This document shows positions 25,335 through 35,586 of a stretch of DNA of 64,000 nucleotides, in pieces. The stretch's first letter is position 1. Each line of letters begins with the position of its first letter. Under the pieces are notes generated by a model. It was not told where the DNA came from and ran no database searches. It saw nothing but the letters and a program-made list of their open reading frames with translations. The translations under genes and the position numbers were made by a program. The stretch lies in the NCBI RefSeq assembly GCF_001660705.2, contig NZ_LYBV02000036.1, forward strand, positions 62,001 through 126,000, given 5' to 3'. This stretch comes from Saccharicrinis aurantiacus. Its GTDB lineage: Bacteria; Bacteroidota; Bacteroidia; Bacteroidales; Marinilabiliaceae.

Positions 25335-26807
25335 ATGAGACTTTCATCCATTTTCCAGATCAGTTTATTTTCTGCCTTCACATTAGCATTAATGTCGTGC
25401 AGCAATACCAAATCAAATGATAAAAACACAACAGAGCAAGCACCCAAGCCCAATATTCTTGTTGTGTTATGCGACGATTTAGGCTATTCTGATGTGGGTT
25501 TTAATGGCTCAAAAGATATTACAACTCCTGCCTTAGATGCACTTGCGAATGAAGGAACCGTATTTTCATCAGCCTATGTGGTGCATCCTTTTTGCGGCCC
25601 AAGTAGAGCTGGTTTAATGACAGGGCGTTACCCGCACAAATTAGGAGCACAATTTAATTTACCACCCAATAGCGAAACCATTGGTAAAGGCATTCCTACC
25701 TCCGAAACTTTCATAAGTAAGGTGCTTCAAGATGCTGGGTATTATACCGGAGCAATTGGTAAATGGCATTTAGGCTCAGTGGCTCAATATCATCCTAACG
25801 TACGCGGATACGATGATTTTTATGGTTTTCTAGGAGGAGGACATAACTACTTTCCTGAGCAATATCAAAAAGCTTATCAGAAACAAAAGGCCGCTGGTAA
25901 AGAAGTCATTTTCGAGTATTTACATCCGCTCGAACACAATGGTGAAGAAGTAAAAGAAACAGAATATATTACCGATGCGCTTTCGCGCGAAGCCGTTCGT
26001 TTTGTAAACGATGCATCTAAAAAAGAAGATCCATTCTTTTTGTATTTGGCATACAATGCACCGCATACGCCCTTAGAGGCGAAAGATGAAGATTTAGCCA
26101 TGTTCCCGAACATAGAAGATAAATCTCGTAAAACATACGCAGCAATGGTTTATGCTGTTGATAGAGGCGTTCAAAAAATAGTGAATGCCTTAAAAGAAAC
26201 CAATCAGTTAGATAATACTTTAATTGTTTTTTTTAGCGATAATGGCGGTAAAACAAGTAAAGGAGCCACTAATTTCCCGCTAAGAGAAGGAAAAGGAAGC
26301 ACCTGCGAGGGAGGCTATAGAGTGCCTATGTTTTGGTATTGGCCAAACCAAATTAAGGGCGGTCAGAAATACGATTTCAATATCTCAGCACTCGATTTTT
26401 ATCCAACCTTTGCCCGTTTAGCTGGGGCCGATATTCCCGAAAACAAAAAGTTAGATGGTAAAGATGTTTGGGATGATGTGCTTGCAGGTAAAGATGCGCG
26501 CAAAGGCGAATATATTTATGCCTTAAGGCACAGAGAGCATTGGAGTGATGTGGGCCTTAGACGCGATAACTGGAAGGCGTTAAAAGTTTATAATCAACCT
26601 TGGGCTTTATATAATGTGAGCGAAGATTTAGGGGAAACTAAGAATCTAAGTAACGAACATCCTGAAGTTTTAAAGCAGATGGTATTAGAAGCGCAAAGAT
26701 GGAGCCAAACACATCAGCAACCGCAGTGGTGGCACGATGAAGCAACTGGTATTGCATGGTACGAAGAAAAGATGCCGCATTGGGATGAGACATTTAATTT
26801 TAATTAG
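25335..26807 (+). CDS. Formylglycine-dependent sulfatase (lipoprotein)
   Basis: A 490-residue type I sulfatase of the alkaline phosphatase superfamily. A lipobox at LMSC (Cys22) anchors it in a membrane. The catalytic signature is CGPSRAGLMTGR, where Cys87 is converted to formylglycine; an early metal-site motif LCDDLGYSDVGF (46-57) and the FFSDNGG motif complete the active site. It removes sulfate esters from a glycan. It leads a four-gene set (sulfatase, GH16, sulfatase, hybrid regulator) with 24- and 18-base gaps in the first three. It needs a formylglycine-generating enzyme or anSME from elsewhere in the genome. The sulfatase subfamily is not assigned. Confidence 0.93.
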   Translation: MRLSSIFQISLFSAFTLALMSCSNTKSNDKNTTEQAPKPNILVVLCDDLGYSDVGFNGSKDITTPALDALANEGTVFSSAYVVHPFCGPSRAGLMTGRYPHKLGAQFNLPPNSETIGKGIPTSETFISKVLQDAGYYTGAIGKWHLGSVAQYHPNVRGYDDFYGFLGGGHNYFPEQYQKAYQKQKAAGKEVIFEYLHPLEHNGEEVKETEYITDALSREAVRFVNDASKKEDPFFLYLAYNAPHTPLEAKDEDLAMFPNIEDKSRKTYAAMVYAVDRGVQKIVNALKETNQLDNTLIVFFSDNGGKTSKGATNFPLREGKGSTCEGGYRVPMFWYWPNQIKGGQKYDFNISALDFYPTFARLAGADIPENKKLDGKDVWDDVLAGKDARKGEYIYALRHREHWSDVGLRRDNWKALKVYNQPWALYNVSEDLGETKNLSNEHPEVLKQMVLEAQRWSQTHQQPQWWHDEATGIAWYEEKMPHWDETFNFN

Positions 26808-26831
26808 AATTTAATTTTTAAAGCAAAGATA

Positions 26832-28331
26832 ATGGGAAGATATTTGGTAGGATTATTATGTACACTATGTTTTTCAGGTAGCTTATTCGCTCAGGAATTA
26901 CCACTTTCGCATCCTGATATGAAATGGGAGTTTTTATCGCATTTTTCAGATGAGTTTGATGGCGCTACTTTGGATCAAAAGTGGACTACCGATGTGAGAG
27001 ATTGGGGTACTTGGGCTTGGGAAAGTGAAAATACGTATGTGAATAATGGATCTTTGGCCATACGCATGCGTCAAAAAGAAAAGAGAAGCGATATTGGTAA
27101 AGATGTTTACTTTACTTCGGGCATTGCGCAAATTGATGAAACCATTACCTATGGATATTTTGAGGCGCGAATGAAAGGCTCATCAAAGGGGCAAGGTACC
27201 TGTCCGGCTTTTTGGTTGTATAGTCGTAGCATCCCTGAAGTTGAGGAAGAGGGCTACGTTCAATATTCAGAGATTGATGTGATTGAAATATTTCAGATTC
27301 CAAATAAAGAGCAGACTCTTGAAATGAATTTGCATACTCGCATATACGAGGATGGTGCCTTTGTTTGGAAACGCCCCGGTCAGGGTAATACCGAATTGTG
27401 TCACAATAGTTGGGATGCACCTTGGCACCCTAGCGATGAATACCACACTTATGGAGTAATGAATAGGGTAGATTCTATCTTTTGGTATGTTGATGGCGTG
27501 CAACGCGGCGCTAAGAAAAATCATTATTGGCATTTACCAATGCGTATAACGGTTTCAATGGGCTTGCGAACGCCTTACGAGAAGTATATTGATGGCGTAA
27601 GAACCATAATGCCTTATCCTGAGGAAACACCAGAACCGGGTTTTCCAACAGAAATGTATTGCGATTATGTTAGGGTTTGGGAAGCGCAACCTCAAATAAT
27701 AGTGGATTACGAAAAATACGAAAATGATGAATTTCCTATTAATTTACCATTGGTATTTCAGTGTTATTTTGATGCCGGAAGTGGACATGAAGTAATTGCC
27801 GATAGCTATAATGGTATAGAGGCCATATTGCTTGAGAAGAATGCCCAAGGAGATATTATAAGTGAAGATAAAATAGAGAACCCATCGGTTATTGGCCAAC
27901 AGGGTGGCAATGTTACTTTTAGTTTTGATATTAGTTCTTACGATCTTACTGAGGATTTGCCCGAAGGTAATTATTATGAGATCATACCTAAGTTTACATC
28001 ATCGATAAACGAAGGAACTGATATTGTTTTAGACAAGCCCCTTAAGGGAATTAAGTTGGTTGAAGAATATGTGGGTATTAAAGAGGATGTTTTATCTGAA
28101 CTATCTGTATTTCCCAATCCGGCTTCCAATAGGATAACAGTAAAAGGATTGCCTAATCAAGAAACAGAATTATCGCTTTATAATATTTTTGGAGGACATG
28201 TGTTAACAAAAACTACGGTCGGAGAGGTGAGTCAAACTTTATCTATTGGCTCATTAAATGATGGGGTTTACTTGTTAAAGGTGGCGACTTCAAATGTTAA
28301 TAAGGTGATTAAATTTACCAAGGGGAATTAA
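26832..28331 (+). CDS. GH16 family endo-glycanase with T9SS sorting domain
   Basis: 499 residues. The signal peptide ends SGSLFAQ. The GH16 domain (about 30-290) starts FSDEFDGATLDQKW and carries the catalytic ExDxxE motif in YSEIDVIEIF (Glu147, Asp149, Glu152). Within GH16 such sulfatase-linked enzymes include agarases, porphyranases and kappa-carrageenases. A second beta-domain (about 300-415) precedes a T9SS type A tail (FPNPASNRITVKG to the end), so it is secreted to the surface or medium. Flanked by two sulfatases, it most likely cuts a sulfated galactan. The exact substrate is inference. Confidence 0.92.
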   Translation: MGRYLVGLLCTLCFSGSLFAQELPLSHPDMKWEFLSHFSDEFDGATLDQKWTTDVRDWGTWAWESENTYVNNGSLAIRMRQKEKRSDIGKDVYFTSGIAQIDETITYGYFEARMKGSSKGQGTCPAFWLYSRSIPEVEEEGYVQYSEIDVIEIFQIPNKEQTLEMNLHTRIYEDGAFVWKRPGQGNTELCHNSWDAPWHPSDEYHTYGVMNRVDSIFWYVDGVQRGAKKNHYWHLPMRITVSMGLRTPYEKYIDGVRTIMPYPEETPEPGFPTEMYCDYVRVWEAQPQIIVDYEKYENDEFPINLPLVFQCYFDAGSGHEVIADSYNGIEAILLEKNAQGDIISEDKIENPSVIGQQGGNVTFSFDISSYDLTEDLPEGNYYEIIPKFTSSINEGTDIVLDKPLKGIKLVEEYVGIKEDVLSELSVFPNPASNRITVKGLPNQETELSLYNIFGGHVLTKTTVGEVSQTLSIGSLNDGVYLLKVATSNVNKVIKFTKGN

Positions 28332-28349
28332 AAGATTAATCTAAAAAAT

Positions 28350-29984
28350 ATGAATAACAGACTAATTATTTTGGCAATAGCATTAGTTACTTTTGTGAGT
28401 TGTGCTACCAAAGAAGAACCAAAGAAGAAACCAAACATTCTTTTTATTGCATTTGATGATTTACGTCCTGAACTCGGATGCTATGGCGTTAATGAGGTGC
28501 AAAGTCCTAATCTTGATGCTATCGGAAACGATGGTTTAATATTTGACAATGCCTATTGTCAGCAGGCCATTTGTAGTCCATCAAGAGCAAGTTTAATGAC
28601 GGGTGCTCGCCCCGAAACCATTGGCGTAGTTGAAAACTATACATATTTCCGCGATAAAAATCCAGATATCATAACCCTTCCGCAGTTCTTTAAACAAAAT
28701 GGTTATGAAACCACTTACGCTGGAAAAATTTATCATGGTAAGTATAACGACCCTGACTTATCCTGGTCGCGTAAGGCGGTGCACCCTAAGCTAGATCGCA
28801 TACAAACCAAAGGAGGATTTGCACTCAAAGAAAATCAAGAGTTCTGGGAAGAAGATCGTGCTAAGATGGAAGCCAAATATGGTAAAAATGCATTGAGAAA
28901 CGGATTGGCTCAAGGTCCTGTTTGCGAATCGGCTGATGTGCCTGATTATACTTACGAAGATGGCTATAACACAGAATGTGCCATAGCAACTTTAAAAGAG
29001 ATGGTAAGTACAAACCCGGATAAGCCCTTCTTTTTGGGTTTAGGATTTAAAAAGCCGCACCTGAATTTTATTGCGCCTAAAAAATATTGGGATTTGTATA
29101 ACGAAGACGAAATTCCGTTGGCAAAGTTTAAGGATGCACCCGTAAATGGAGCAGCAATGGGTTTACATCCATCCTTTGAGATGCGTGCCAGAGCGGGTGT
29201 TCCAAAGCAGGGTGATTTTGATGATGATTTGGCAAGATATTTATTACACGGTTACTTAGCTTGCGTGAGCTATGTTGATGCGCAATTGGGCAAAATGGTT
29301 GATGCATTAGACGAGGCCGGTGTAAGAGACAATACCATAATAATTGTTTGGGGCGATCATGGGTGGCATCTTGGTGATATGGGCATTTGGGGTAAAGCAA
29401 CCAATTACGAAATATCAACGCGTGTGCCACTAATGATTTGGACTCCCGATATGAAAGCAGACTTAAGAGGTTCGCATAGTAAAGCATTAGTTGAGTTGGT
29501 AGATATGTATCCAACCTTAGCTGATTTGGCTGGTCTCGAAGCTCCTTCTCACCTTGAAGGGCATAGCTTTTCTGCATTAATTGATAATCCTAATCAAGAA
29601 TGGAAGAAGGCAGTTTTTAGTCAGTTTCCTAATCCTGCCCTAAGAGAGTGGGCAGCAAATCCCCTGTCAAAGGGAATGCGCGAAACATATTTTGGCCCTC
29701 TCATTGAAGAGGTTGAAGAGAAAATAAAAGAACAAATGGGCGACAAATGGGATAGAGACCTATTTGAAAACCGATTGATGGGTTACGGTATGCGCACCGA
29801 GCAATATCGTTTTGTGGTTTGGAAAGATTACACCATACCAAGCGCCGAACCTATATTCTATGAGTTGTATGATCATACTAATGACCCATATGAAACCGTA
29901 AATGTTGCTGATGATAATCCTGAAAAAGTGAAAGCATTATATGCGCAGTTTAAAAAAGGTTGGAAAGGTAATTTGCCTAATTAA
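28350..29984 (+). CDS. Formylglycine-dependent sulfatase (iduronate-2-sulfatase-like, lipoprotein)
   Basis: 544 residues with a lipobox (FVSC, Cys18). The N-terminal NILFIAFDDLRPELGCYG and ICSPSRASLMTG (formylglycine at Cys75) are typical of the iduronate-2-sulfatase-like subgroup; later come WGDHGWHLGDMG (metal/substrate site) and the C-terminal ELYDHTNDPYE. Its sequence differs clearly from the first sulfatase, so the two probably remove sulfate from different positions of the same polymer. It sits 18 bases after the GH16 gene and is followed by a terminator. Confidence 0.93.
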   Translation: MNNRLIILAIALVTFVSCATKEEPKKKPNILFIAFDDLRPELGCYGVNEVQSPNLDAIGNDGLIFDNAYCQQAICSPSRASLMTGARPETIGVVENYTYFRDKNPDIITLPQFFKQNGYETTYAGKIYHGKYNDPDLSWSRKAVHPKLDRIQTKGGFALKENQEFWEEDRAKMEAKYGKNALRNGLAQGPVCESADVPDYTYEDGYNTECAIATLKEMVSTNPDKPFFLGLGFKKPHLNFIAPKKYWDLYNEDEIPLAKFKDAPVNGAAMGLHPSFEMRARAGVPKQGDFDDDLARYLLHGYLACVSYVDAQLGKMVDALDEAGVRDNTIIIVWGDHGWHLGDMGIWGKATNYEISTRVPLMIWTPDMKADLRGSHSKALVELVDMYPTLADLAGLEAPSHLEGHSFSALIDNPNQEWKKAVFSQFPNPALREWAANPLSKGMRETYFGPLIEEVEEKIKEQMGDKWDRDLFENRLMGYGMRTEQYRFVVWKDYTIPSAEPIFYELYDHTNDPYETVNVADDNPEKVKALYAQFKKGWKGNLPN

Positions 29985-30005
29985 TAGGGCAATAAAATAA
30001 GGTTA

Positions 30006-30034
30006 AAAGGGGTGCTTTATTGAGTACCCCTTTC
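30006..30034 (+). terminator. Terminator after the sulfatase operon
   Basis: AAAGGGGT pairs with ACCCCTTT around a 12-base loop. The T-run is short (TTT), so efficiency is uncertain. Confidence 0.6.
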
Positions 30035-30150
30035 TGCGTTTAACCCGTAGAGGGTTTAATGAAATTCATGAGTTCTTATAACAAGCGTTTAGGTCTTATT
30101 TAGTAGATTTAAACTTTCGTATGTTTTTTTAATTATTAGCTATTAAAATT

Positions 30151-33100
30151 ATGCCAATCAGAAATTACTTTTTAATTATAGCTATTCTGATATCCGGTCA
30201 GATACTTTCACAAAATCAATCGCTTAGATATTCAAATCACTTTACCATTGATGATGGATTGTCGCATACCGGTATCTCATGTATTCTTGAAGATTCACAT
30301 GGTTATGTTTGGGTAGGTACTTTTGATGGCTTAAATCGTTACGATGGCTACGAATTTGTTGCTTATAAAAACACGCGCGATAAACATTTATTTATCAGTA
30401 ACAGAATATATGCATTATTCGAAGATTCAAACGGAAATATATGGATAAGTACTGAAGGAGGAATATCTATTTATGATTATAAAACCCAACGCTTTATTGA
30501 GGTATATTCTCACTCAAAAATATTAAGAGGCGCAACCGGACCAAGAGTATTTAGCATTACCGAGGATAAGGAAAGTAATACCATTATTTGTGCATCAGAA
30601 CAATCGGGTTTATTACAGTTCAGTCACAATTTTGAGTTGCTAAATAAGTTCTACCCCAATGCTATAATTCCGCGTAATACAACCAAGATTAGTATTTACG
30701 ATATTAAGGTATTACCCAAATCGAACTATATTCTTTCTACTTCTTTCGGAATTTTAAACTTCAACTTAAAGAATACCCATTTTAGCATTGTTAAAGAAAC
30801 ACCTCGTAAATATAGTGGCTACGTTACTGTAGTAGGAAATTCAATATTAACCGACACCGATGAGGGGATTTTGGTTTTTGATTACCATCAAAGTGCAGAT
30901 TCTATAACTTACTCAAAAGGGCTTAATAAGTTAACTGATTATAGAGTTACCAATGCTATTTTAGGTACAAAGGGAAGTCTTTGGGTAGCTACTAGAAATA
31001 ACGGAGTACAAAAAATAAGTAGTGCCAATCAGTTCTTATCAGGAGGTAATTATACCATTAAAAGTTTTAATAATAGCGGTGGTAATTTAAATATCAACTG
31101 CATGGCATCCACTGTTCGTAGTGGGTTTTGGCTAGGTACTATATTTAATAATGGATTGTATCAGTTTAAGGAGCAAGAGGTGCATTTTAACCATTATAGT
31201 ATCAAGCAAAATTTGCCCTACGATATGGGGTCTGATAATATAATGAGTGTTGCAGAACTCGATAGTAATAGAGTGTTTATATGCACGCTCAATAAAGGAA
31301 TATCTTTATTCAACACAAAAACCAAAGCGTTTGAACCAATACCAATTGAGTTTGGGCGCAGAGACAAAGAAAAAGTGAAGTCTGTTTATGTTGATAGAGA
31401 TAAAAATATATGGCTTCAGGTTGGGTTTCAGGGTTTATTCATAGTAAAAAACGGAAAAAAACGGCTTGAGAAAGTACTGTCAAATGGTACCTATAAGTTC
31501 TTAGATTATATTGTTCGTTCTTATTCTGAAGATAATGAAGGGAACCTTTGGATTGGCGGTAAGCTAGGGGTTTTCAGGTTAACAATGAGCGACAATGCTA
31601 CCCTAATTAAAATGCAAGACTTAAGTGAAAATCCATTTTTTAAGGATAAATCATTGGTTGATATTCGCAGTGTTTATGCCGATCCATACCACTCTTTGTT
31701 ATGGATAGCCTCAGAAACTCGTGGCTTGTACAGAGTTCGAATTTATAACAATACGCGTGTTGACCAATTTGATGTTACGCAGTATTTAAAAGATGATACC
31801 AATCCAAAATCTATTTCAAGTAATTTTATCTCAGGTATCACACGCCTGCCTAATAAGGAGTTGTGGTTAAGTACCAACCATGGTGGTGTTTGTCAGCTTA
31901 TTAATGCCAATACCGATGCTGAGTTTATTACTTATTCAGAGAAGGATGGCTTATCCAATCACGTGGTTACCGGTTTGTCTTTCGATTCTGAGAGTAACCT
32001 GTGGTTGAGTACCAATCACGGTATCAATAAATTTGTTTCTGCCGACAGACGATTTCGAATTTTCAGTAAGGATGATGGAGTGCCCTTTGAAACCTATAAG
32101 TACGGATCAGCTCAGCTAAAGAACGGGACCATTGTTTTTTATGGCTACGAAGGAATTTGTTATTTCAAGCCCAAACACATTAGAGATACTGAGAAATTAC
32201 CCAATCTTGAGTTTGGGAGTTTACGCATTTATAATAAAGAAGTTCTTCCCTTAGATACCGTAAACAATAGGGTAATATTAGCTCAAAATATCAACAACAC
32301 CGAAGAAGTTACCTTGGAGCATTTCGAAAACTCCATTGCCATTGAGCTGAAATCCATTCACTATTCTAATCCACGTAATCATTTTATCGAATATAAAATG
32401 TTACCCGTTAATACAGAGTGGATCAAGGTTCCATCCAATCAAAATGTGGTTCAATATAGTGGTTTGCGTTCGGGTAATTACACCTTTAAAGTGCGTGCTT
32501 CAAACTCAATAAATAATTGGACTCCAGTAAAAGAGCTTAAAATTAATGTGAAACCGCCTTTCTGGCGAACGCCAGCAGCATTTATACTATACTTAGCCTT
32601 GCTGAGCATTATTGTGTATATTATTATAGCATTTCGCTTGCGTATTCAAGGCCTGAATCATAGTCTAGAAATTGAGCAACTCGAGATTGATAATGTAAAA
32701 GAAGTGAATGCCGCCAAACTGCGCTTCTTTTCAAATATTTCTCACGAAATTAAAACACCATTAACCTTAATTGCCGGACCAGTAGAAACCTTGGTTGAGA
32801 AGTATAAAAAACATGGTGAAATAAGTGAGAAGTTAGCCATTGTGCAGCGCCAATCAAAAAAGATTACGCAGCTCATTGATCAGGTTCATGATTTTCAACG
32901 TTCCGATGCCAATCAGCTAAAAATGAATAACAGTACTTTTTCATTTAATAATTTTATTGATGATTTGTGTGCCGATTTTGAGCACTTGGCACAAAGTACC
33001 AATAAGCTATTTCAGGTAAATAAGCCCGATGAGGAAATATATGTTTTGGCAGATAAGGATAAGTTGGAAAAGATATATAACAACCTTCTGAATAATGCCT

Positions 33101-34290
33101 TTAAATACACCAAAGAGAACGACACAATTACCGTAGGGTATAAACAAGATGCGCGTTCTTTACAACTGTGGGTTGAGGATACAGGAAAGGGAATTGATAG
33201 CGAAGATTTACCATTTATTTTTGAGCGTTTTTATCAATCTAAAAAGGCGCATAGTGCCTATACCGGTGGTTCAGGAATTGGCTTGGCATTTTCAAAACGT
33301 TTGGCCGAATTGCATTTAGGTAAAATAGTTGCGCAAAGTACTTTTGGTGAGGGAACCATTCTTACGGTTGATTTACCAATTATAGTGGAGCAACCAAGTG
33401 AATTAATCCTTAAAAAAGAAAAGGAAGTTTTAGAAGCTGGTAAACTTGAATTAGCGGAGATTAAAATGGAGCAAAAAGTAGAATTAAAGCTGAATCACGA
33501 TTATTCTAAAACCATAGTTTATTTAGTGGAGGATAATAATGATATGCGCATGTTTGTTTCAAAAGCCCTGTCGGAATTCTTTAATGTTAAAACCTTTGCC
33601 AACGGACAAGAGTGCATTGATGAAATGCAAGAAGCATGGCCCGACCTTATTGTTAGTGATGTGTTAATGCCCGAGGTAAATGGCTTTGAATTGTGCCGAA
33701 GGGTAAAAACGGATATTAAAACAAGTCATATTCCGGTAGTATTATTAACCGCGTGTACTTCAATTGATGAACAAATACAAGGGATTAACGAAGGAGCTGA
33801 TGCGTATATCAAAAAACCATTTAATATGCAGCATTTGGTAAGTAGTATCGAGTCCTTATTGCAAAGCAGACAGCAGCTTCGTGAGCGCTTTCAGATGAGT
33901 ATGCCACTTAGGTTAGAGCGCGAACAAGAACAAAGTCAAAGTGATCATATTTTCTTAGAAAAGCTTTATGAAGTGATAAACGAGAATTTGGATAACCAAG
34001 ATTTAGATGTGGACCAATTGGCCCGAGCTTTATATTTTAATAGAACCAATTTTTATCAGAAAGTTAAAGCCATCACAAACTGTACGCCATTTGAATTTTT
34101 AAAGGAATATAGATTAACCAAAGCTGCTGAAATGCTAGTTCAGAATAAAGCTTCTGTTGGTGATGTAATTATAATGACAGGCTTTAAAAGCCGAACCCAT
34201 TTTAATAAGGTGTTTAAAGAGCGTTATCAGGTTACACCAAGTAAATATGCAGCCGATCAAATACAAAAACTCAATGATACAAATATATAA
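30151..34290 (+). CDS. Hybrid two-component system regulator (HTCS)
   Basis: A 1379-residue one-protein sensor-regulator. After a signal peptide come periplasmic two-component propeller repeats (about 25-720, with recurring GLWVGTxxG-like units such as NLWLSTNHGINKF) and a Y_Y_Y domain (about 745-805). A transmembrane helix (about 815-835) is followed by a HisKA domain with His865 in FFSNISHEIKTPL, a HATPase (NNLLNNAFKYT, DTGKGI, GGSGIGLAFSKR), a receiver with Asp1170 in LIVSDVLMPEVNG, and a C-terminal AraC-type DNA-binding domain. HTCSs bind a glycan fragment in the periplasm and switch on the neighbouring operon. The target is probably the sulfatase/GH16 set just upstream; no operator was identified. 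Confidence 0.96.
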   Translation: MPIRNYFLIIAILISGQILSQNQSLRYSNHFTIDDGLSHTGISCILEDSHGYVWVGTFDGLNRYDGYEFVAYKNTRDKHLFISNRIYALFEDSNGNIWISTEGGISIYDYKTQRFIEVYSHSKILRGATGPRVFSITEDKESNTIICASEQSGLLQFSHNFELLNKFYPNAIIPRNTTKISIYDIKVLPKSNYILSTSFGILNFNLKNTHFSIVKETPRKYSGYVTVVGNSILTDTDEGILVFDYHQSADSITYSKGLNKLTDYRVTNAILGTKGSLWVATRNNGVQKISSANQFLSGGNYTIKSFNNSGGNLNINCMASTVRSGFWLGTIFNNGLYQFKEQEVHFNHYSIKQNLPYDMGSDNIMSVAELDSNRVFICTLNKGISLFNTKTKAFEPIPIEFGRRDKEKVKSVYVDRDKNIWLQVGFQGLFIVKNGKKRLEKVLSNGTYKFLDYIVRSYSEDNEGNLWIGGKLGVFRLTMSDNATLIKMQDLSENPFFKDKSLVDIRSVYADPYHSLLWIASETRGLYRVRIYNNTRVDQFDVTQYLKDDTNPKSISSNFISGITRLPNKELWLSTNHGGVCQLINANTDAEFITYSEKDGLSNHVVTGLSFDSESNLWLSTNHGINKFVSADRRFRIFSKDDGVPFETYKYGSAQLKNGTIVFYGYEGICYFKPKHIRDTEKLPNLEFGSLRIYNKEVLPLDTVNNRVILAQNINNTEEVTLEHFENSIAIELKSIHYSNPRNHFIEYKMLPVNTEWIKVPSNQNVVQYSGLRSGNYTFKVRASNSINNWTPVKELKINVKPPFWRTPAAFILYLALLSIIVYIIIAFRLRIQGLNHSLEIEQLEIDNVKEVNAAKLRFFSNISHEIKTPLTLIAGPVETLVEKYKKHGEISEKLAIVQRQSKKITQLIDQVHDFQRSDANQLKMNNSTFSFNNFIDDLCADFEHLAQSTNKLFQVNKPDEEIYVLADKDKLEKIYNNLLNNAFKYTKENDTITVGYKQDARSLQLWVEDTGKGIDSEDLPFIFERFYQSKKAHSAYTGGSGIGLAFSKRLAELHLGKIVAQSTFGEGTILTVDLPIIVEQPSELILKKEKEVLEAGKLELAEIKMEQKVELKLNHDYSKTIVYLVEDNNDMRMFVSKALSEFFNVKTFANGQECIDEMQEAWPDLIVSDVLMPEVNGFELCRRVKTDIKTSHIPVVLLTACTSIDEQIQGINEGADAYIKKPFNMQHLVSSIESLLQSRQQLRERFQMSMPLRLEREQEQSQSDHIFLEKLYEVINENLDNQDLDVDQLARALYFNRTNFYQKVKAITNCTPFEFLKEYRLTKAAEMLVQNKASVGDVIIMTGFKSRTHFNKVFKERYQVTPSKYAADQIQKLNDTNI

Positions 34291-34392
34291 TTGGTGTTGC
34301 TTGGTTTAATAATAGAACATTCTTAATCATCAATGTAAATTAAAGAAAGGTTATATTTTAACAGTTTTATAACTCATTATGCATTTTCGATA

Positions 34393-34425
34393 ACTTACTT
34401 TTGTAATCCGACAAAATAAGTAAGT
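34393..34425 (+). promoter_or_regulatory. Inverted repeat overlapping a promoter -7 element
   Basis: ACTTACTT (34393-34400) and AAGTAAGT (34418-34425) form an inverted repeat with a 17-base spacer. TACTTTTG at 34396-34403 fits the Bacteroidota -7 element TAnnTTTG; no TTG stands 19 bases upstream. The ATG is at 34432, so a regulator bound here could block initiation. Confidence 0.45.
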
Positions 34426-34431
34426 GATATA

Positions 34432-35577
34432 ATGCGTAAAACAACTTTATCTAAAAAGATACTTCAAAGCATAACAATTGTATTGATACTATTGGCTATT
34501 GCTTTGCGCTTAGGAGGAGCGCGTGAATGGTTTGCTCCTAGCAAAGAGCGGCAGCTCGAAATTACAGATATTCAAAATGTATTTCCAAATGCATCTAGTT
34601 ATCGATTAAAATCGGATAAAAGTATTGAGGTTCGCTCCGATAAATCAGAGCGGATAGGTACAATACTTTCATCTGTGATTTATGAAACTTCCCAACTTGG
34701 GTACAACGATGTATTGCCCATTTTAATTGGGCTTGATCTTGATCACAAAGTAAAAGCCATTGCGGTTCTGGATAATAGTGAGACCGGAGAATTTATGTCG
34801 CATGTATATGATAGCAATTTACTATCAAAATGGGATGGGAAGCAGGTTGATACTACATTAATTCAACGCAAAGTGGATGCCATAAGTGGGGCAACCTATA
34901 GTAGCGAAGCTATTATAAAAGGCGTAAATGCTACTTTATCAACTTATTTATCCATTGAACAAAGTCATCAATTAAATTGGCTTAGAATAACACAATTGGT
35001 GCTTGTATTCATATTAATGCTGTGCTCATTGATAATGGTTTTTACCAAGCGTTTTAAGAACTATTATTTCTACTATTTACTGGCAGTTCTACTGGTATTT
35101 GGGTTTTTTACAAACAAAATGTTATCCCTAAGCATCTTTGAAACTTGGCTACAAAACGGCTTACCATGGTACACCAATGTTGAGTTAATACTTATTCTTG
35201 TAGCCTCAATTATAATGACTTTTATAGGGAAGCATAAATATTATTGTAACTACCTATGTCCAATGGGAGCATTACAAATGATCGTATCTAAACTATCTCC
35301 TTTTAAGAAACGAAAGTTTGTGAAGAAGGTATTCAATATTGATCTGCGTCTCATTTATTTATGTTTTATATGGGCTTCCATTTTAATGGGAATAAGCTTG
35401 CCCTTATCATCAATGGAACCATTTTTAGCCTTTGCCTATTCTGTTTCCGGATGGCTTATGATTGGGGCAGGTATGCTAATTATAATAGTATCCTTATTTT
35501 TTAACCGTCCTTGGTGTGCGCTTTGTCCAACAGGATGTGCCTTAGATTCGATCCCATCTTTTAAACAAAAAAAATAG
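34432..35577 (+). CDS. FMN-binding membrane protein with NosR/NapH-like 4Fe-4S domain
   Basis: 381 residues. An N-terminal membrane helix (about 10-25) leads into a periplasmic FMN-binding domain (about 60-170) ending in DAISGATYSS, the SGAT motif at which flavin is attached covalently to threonine in RnfG/NqrC/NosR relatives. Four or five transmembrane segments follow, with the cysteine motifs CNYLCPMGALQ and CALCPTGCALD, typical of the polyferredoxin domain of NosR/NapH. It would move electrons across the membrane through FMN and iron-sulfur centres. The next gene, 9 bases downstream, encodes a flavin-dependent reductase fusion, so the two probably form one electron-transfer unit. Confidence 0.88.
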   Translation: MRKTTLSKKILQSITIVLILLAIALRLGGAREWFAPSKERQLEITDIQNVFPNASSYRLKSDKSIEVRSDKSERIGTILSSVIYETSQLGYNDVLPILIGLDLDHKVKAIAVLDNSETGEFMSHVYDSNLLSKWDGKQVDTTLIQRKVDAISGATYSSEAIIKGVNATLSTYLSIEQSHQLNWLRITQLVLVFILMLCSLIMVFTKRFKNYYFYYLLAVLLVFGFFTNKMLSLSIFETWLQNGLPWYTNVELILILVASIIMTFIGKHKYYCNYLCPMGALQMIVSKLSPFKKRKFVKKVFNIDLRLIYLCFIWASILMGISLPLSSMEPFLAFAYSVSGWLMIGAGMLIIIVSLFFNRPWCALCPTGCALDSIPSFKQKK

Positions 35578-35586
35578 AAATACATC

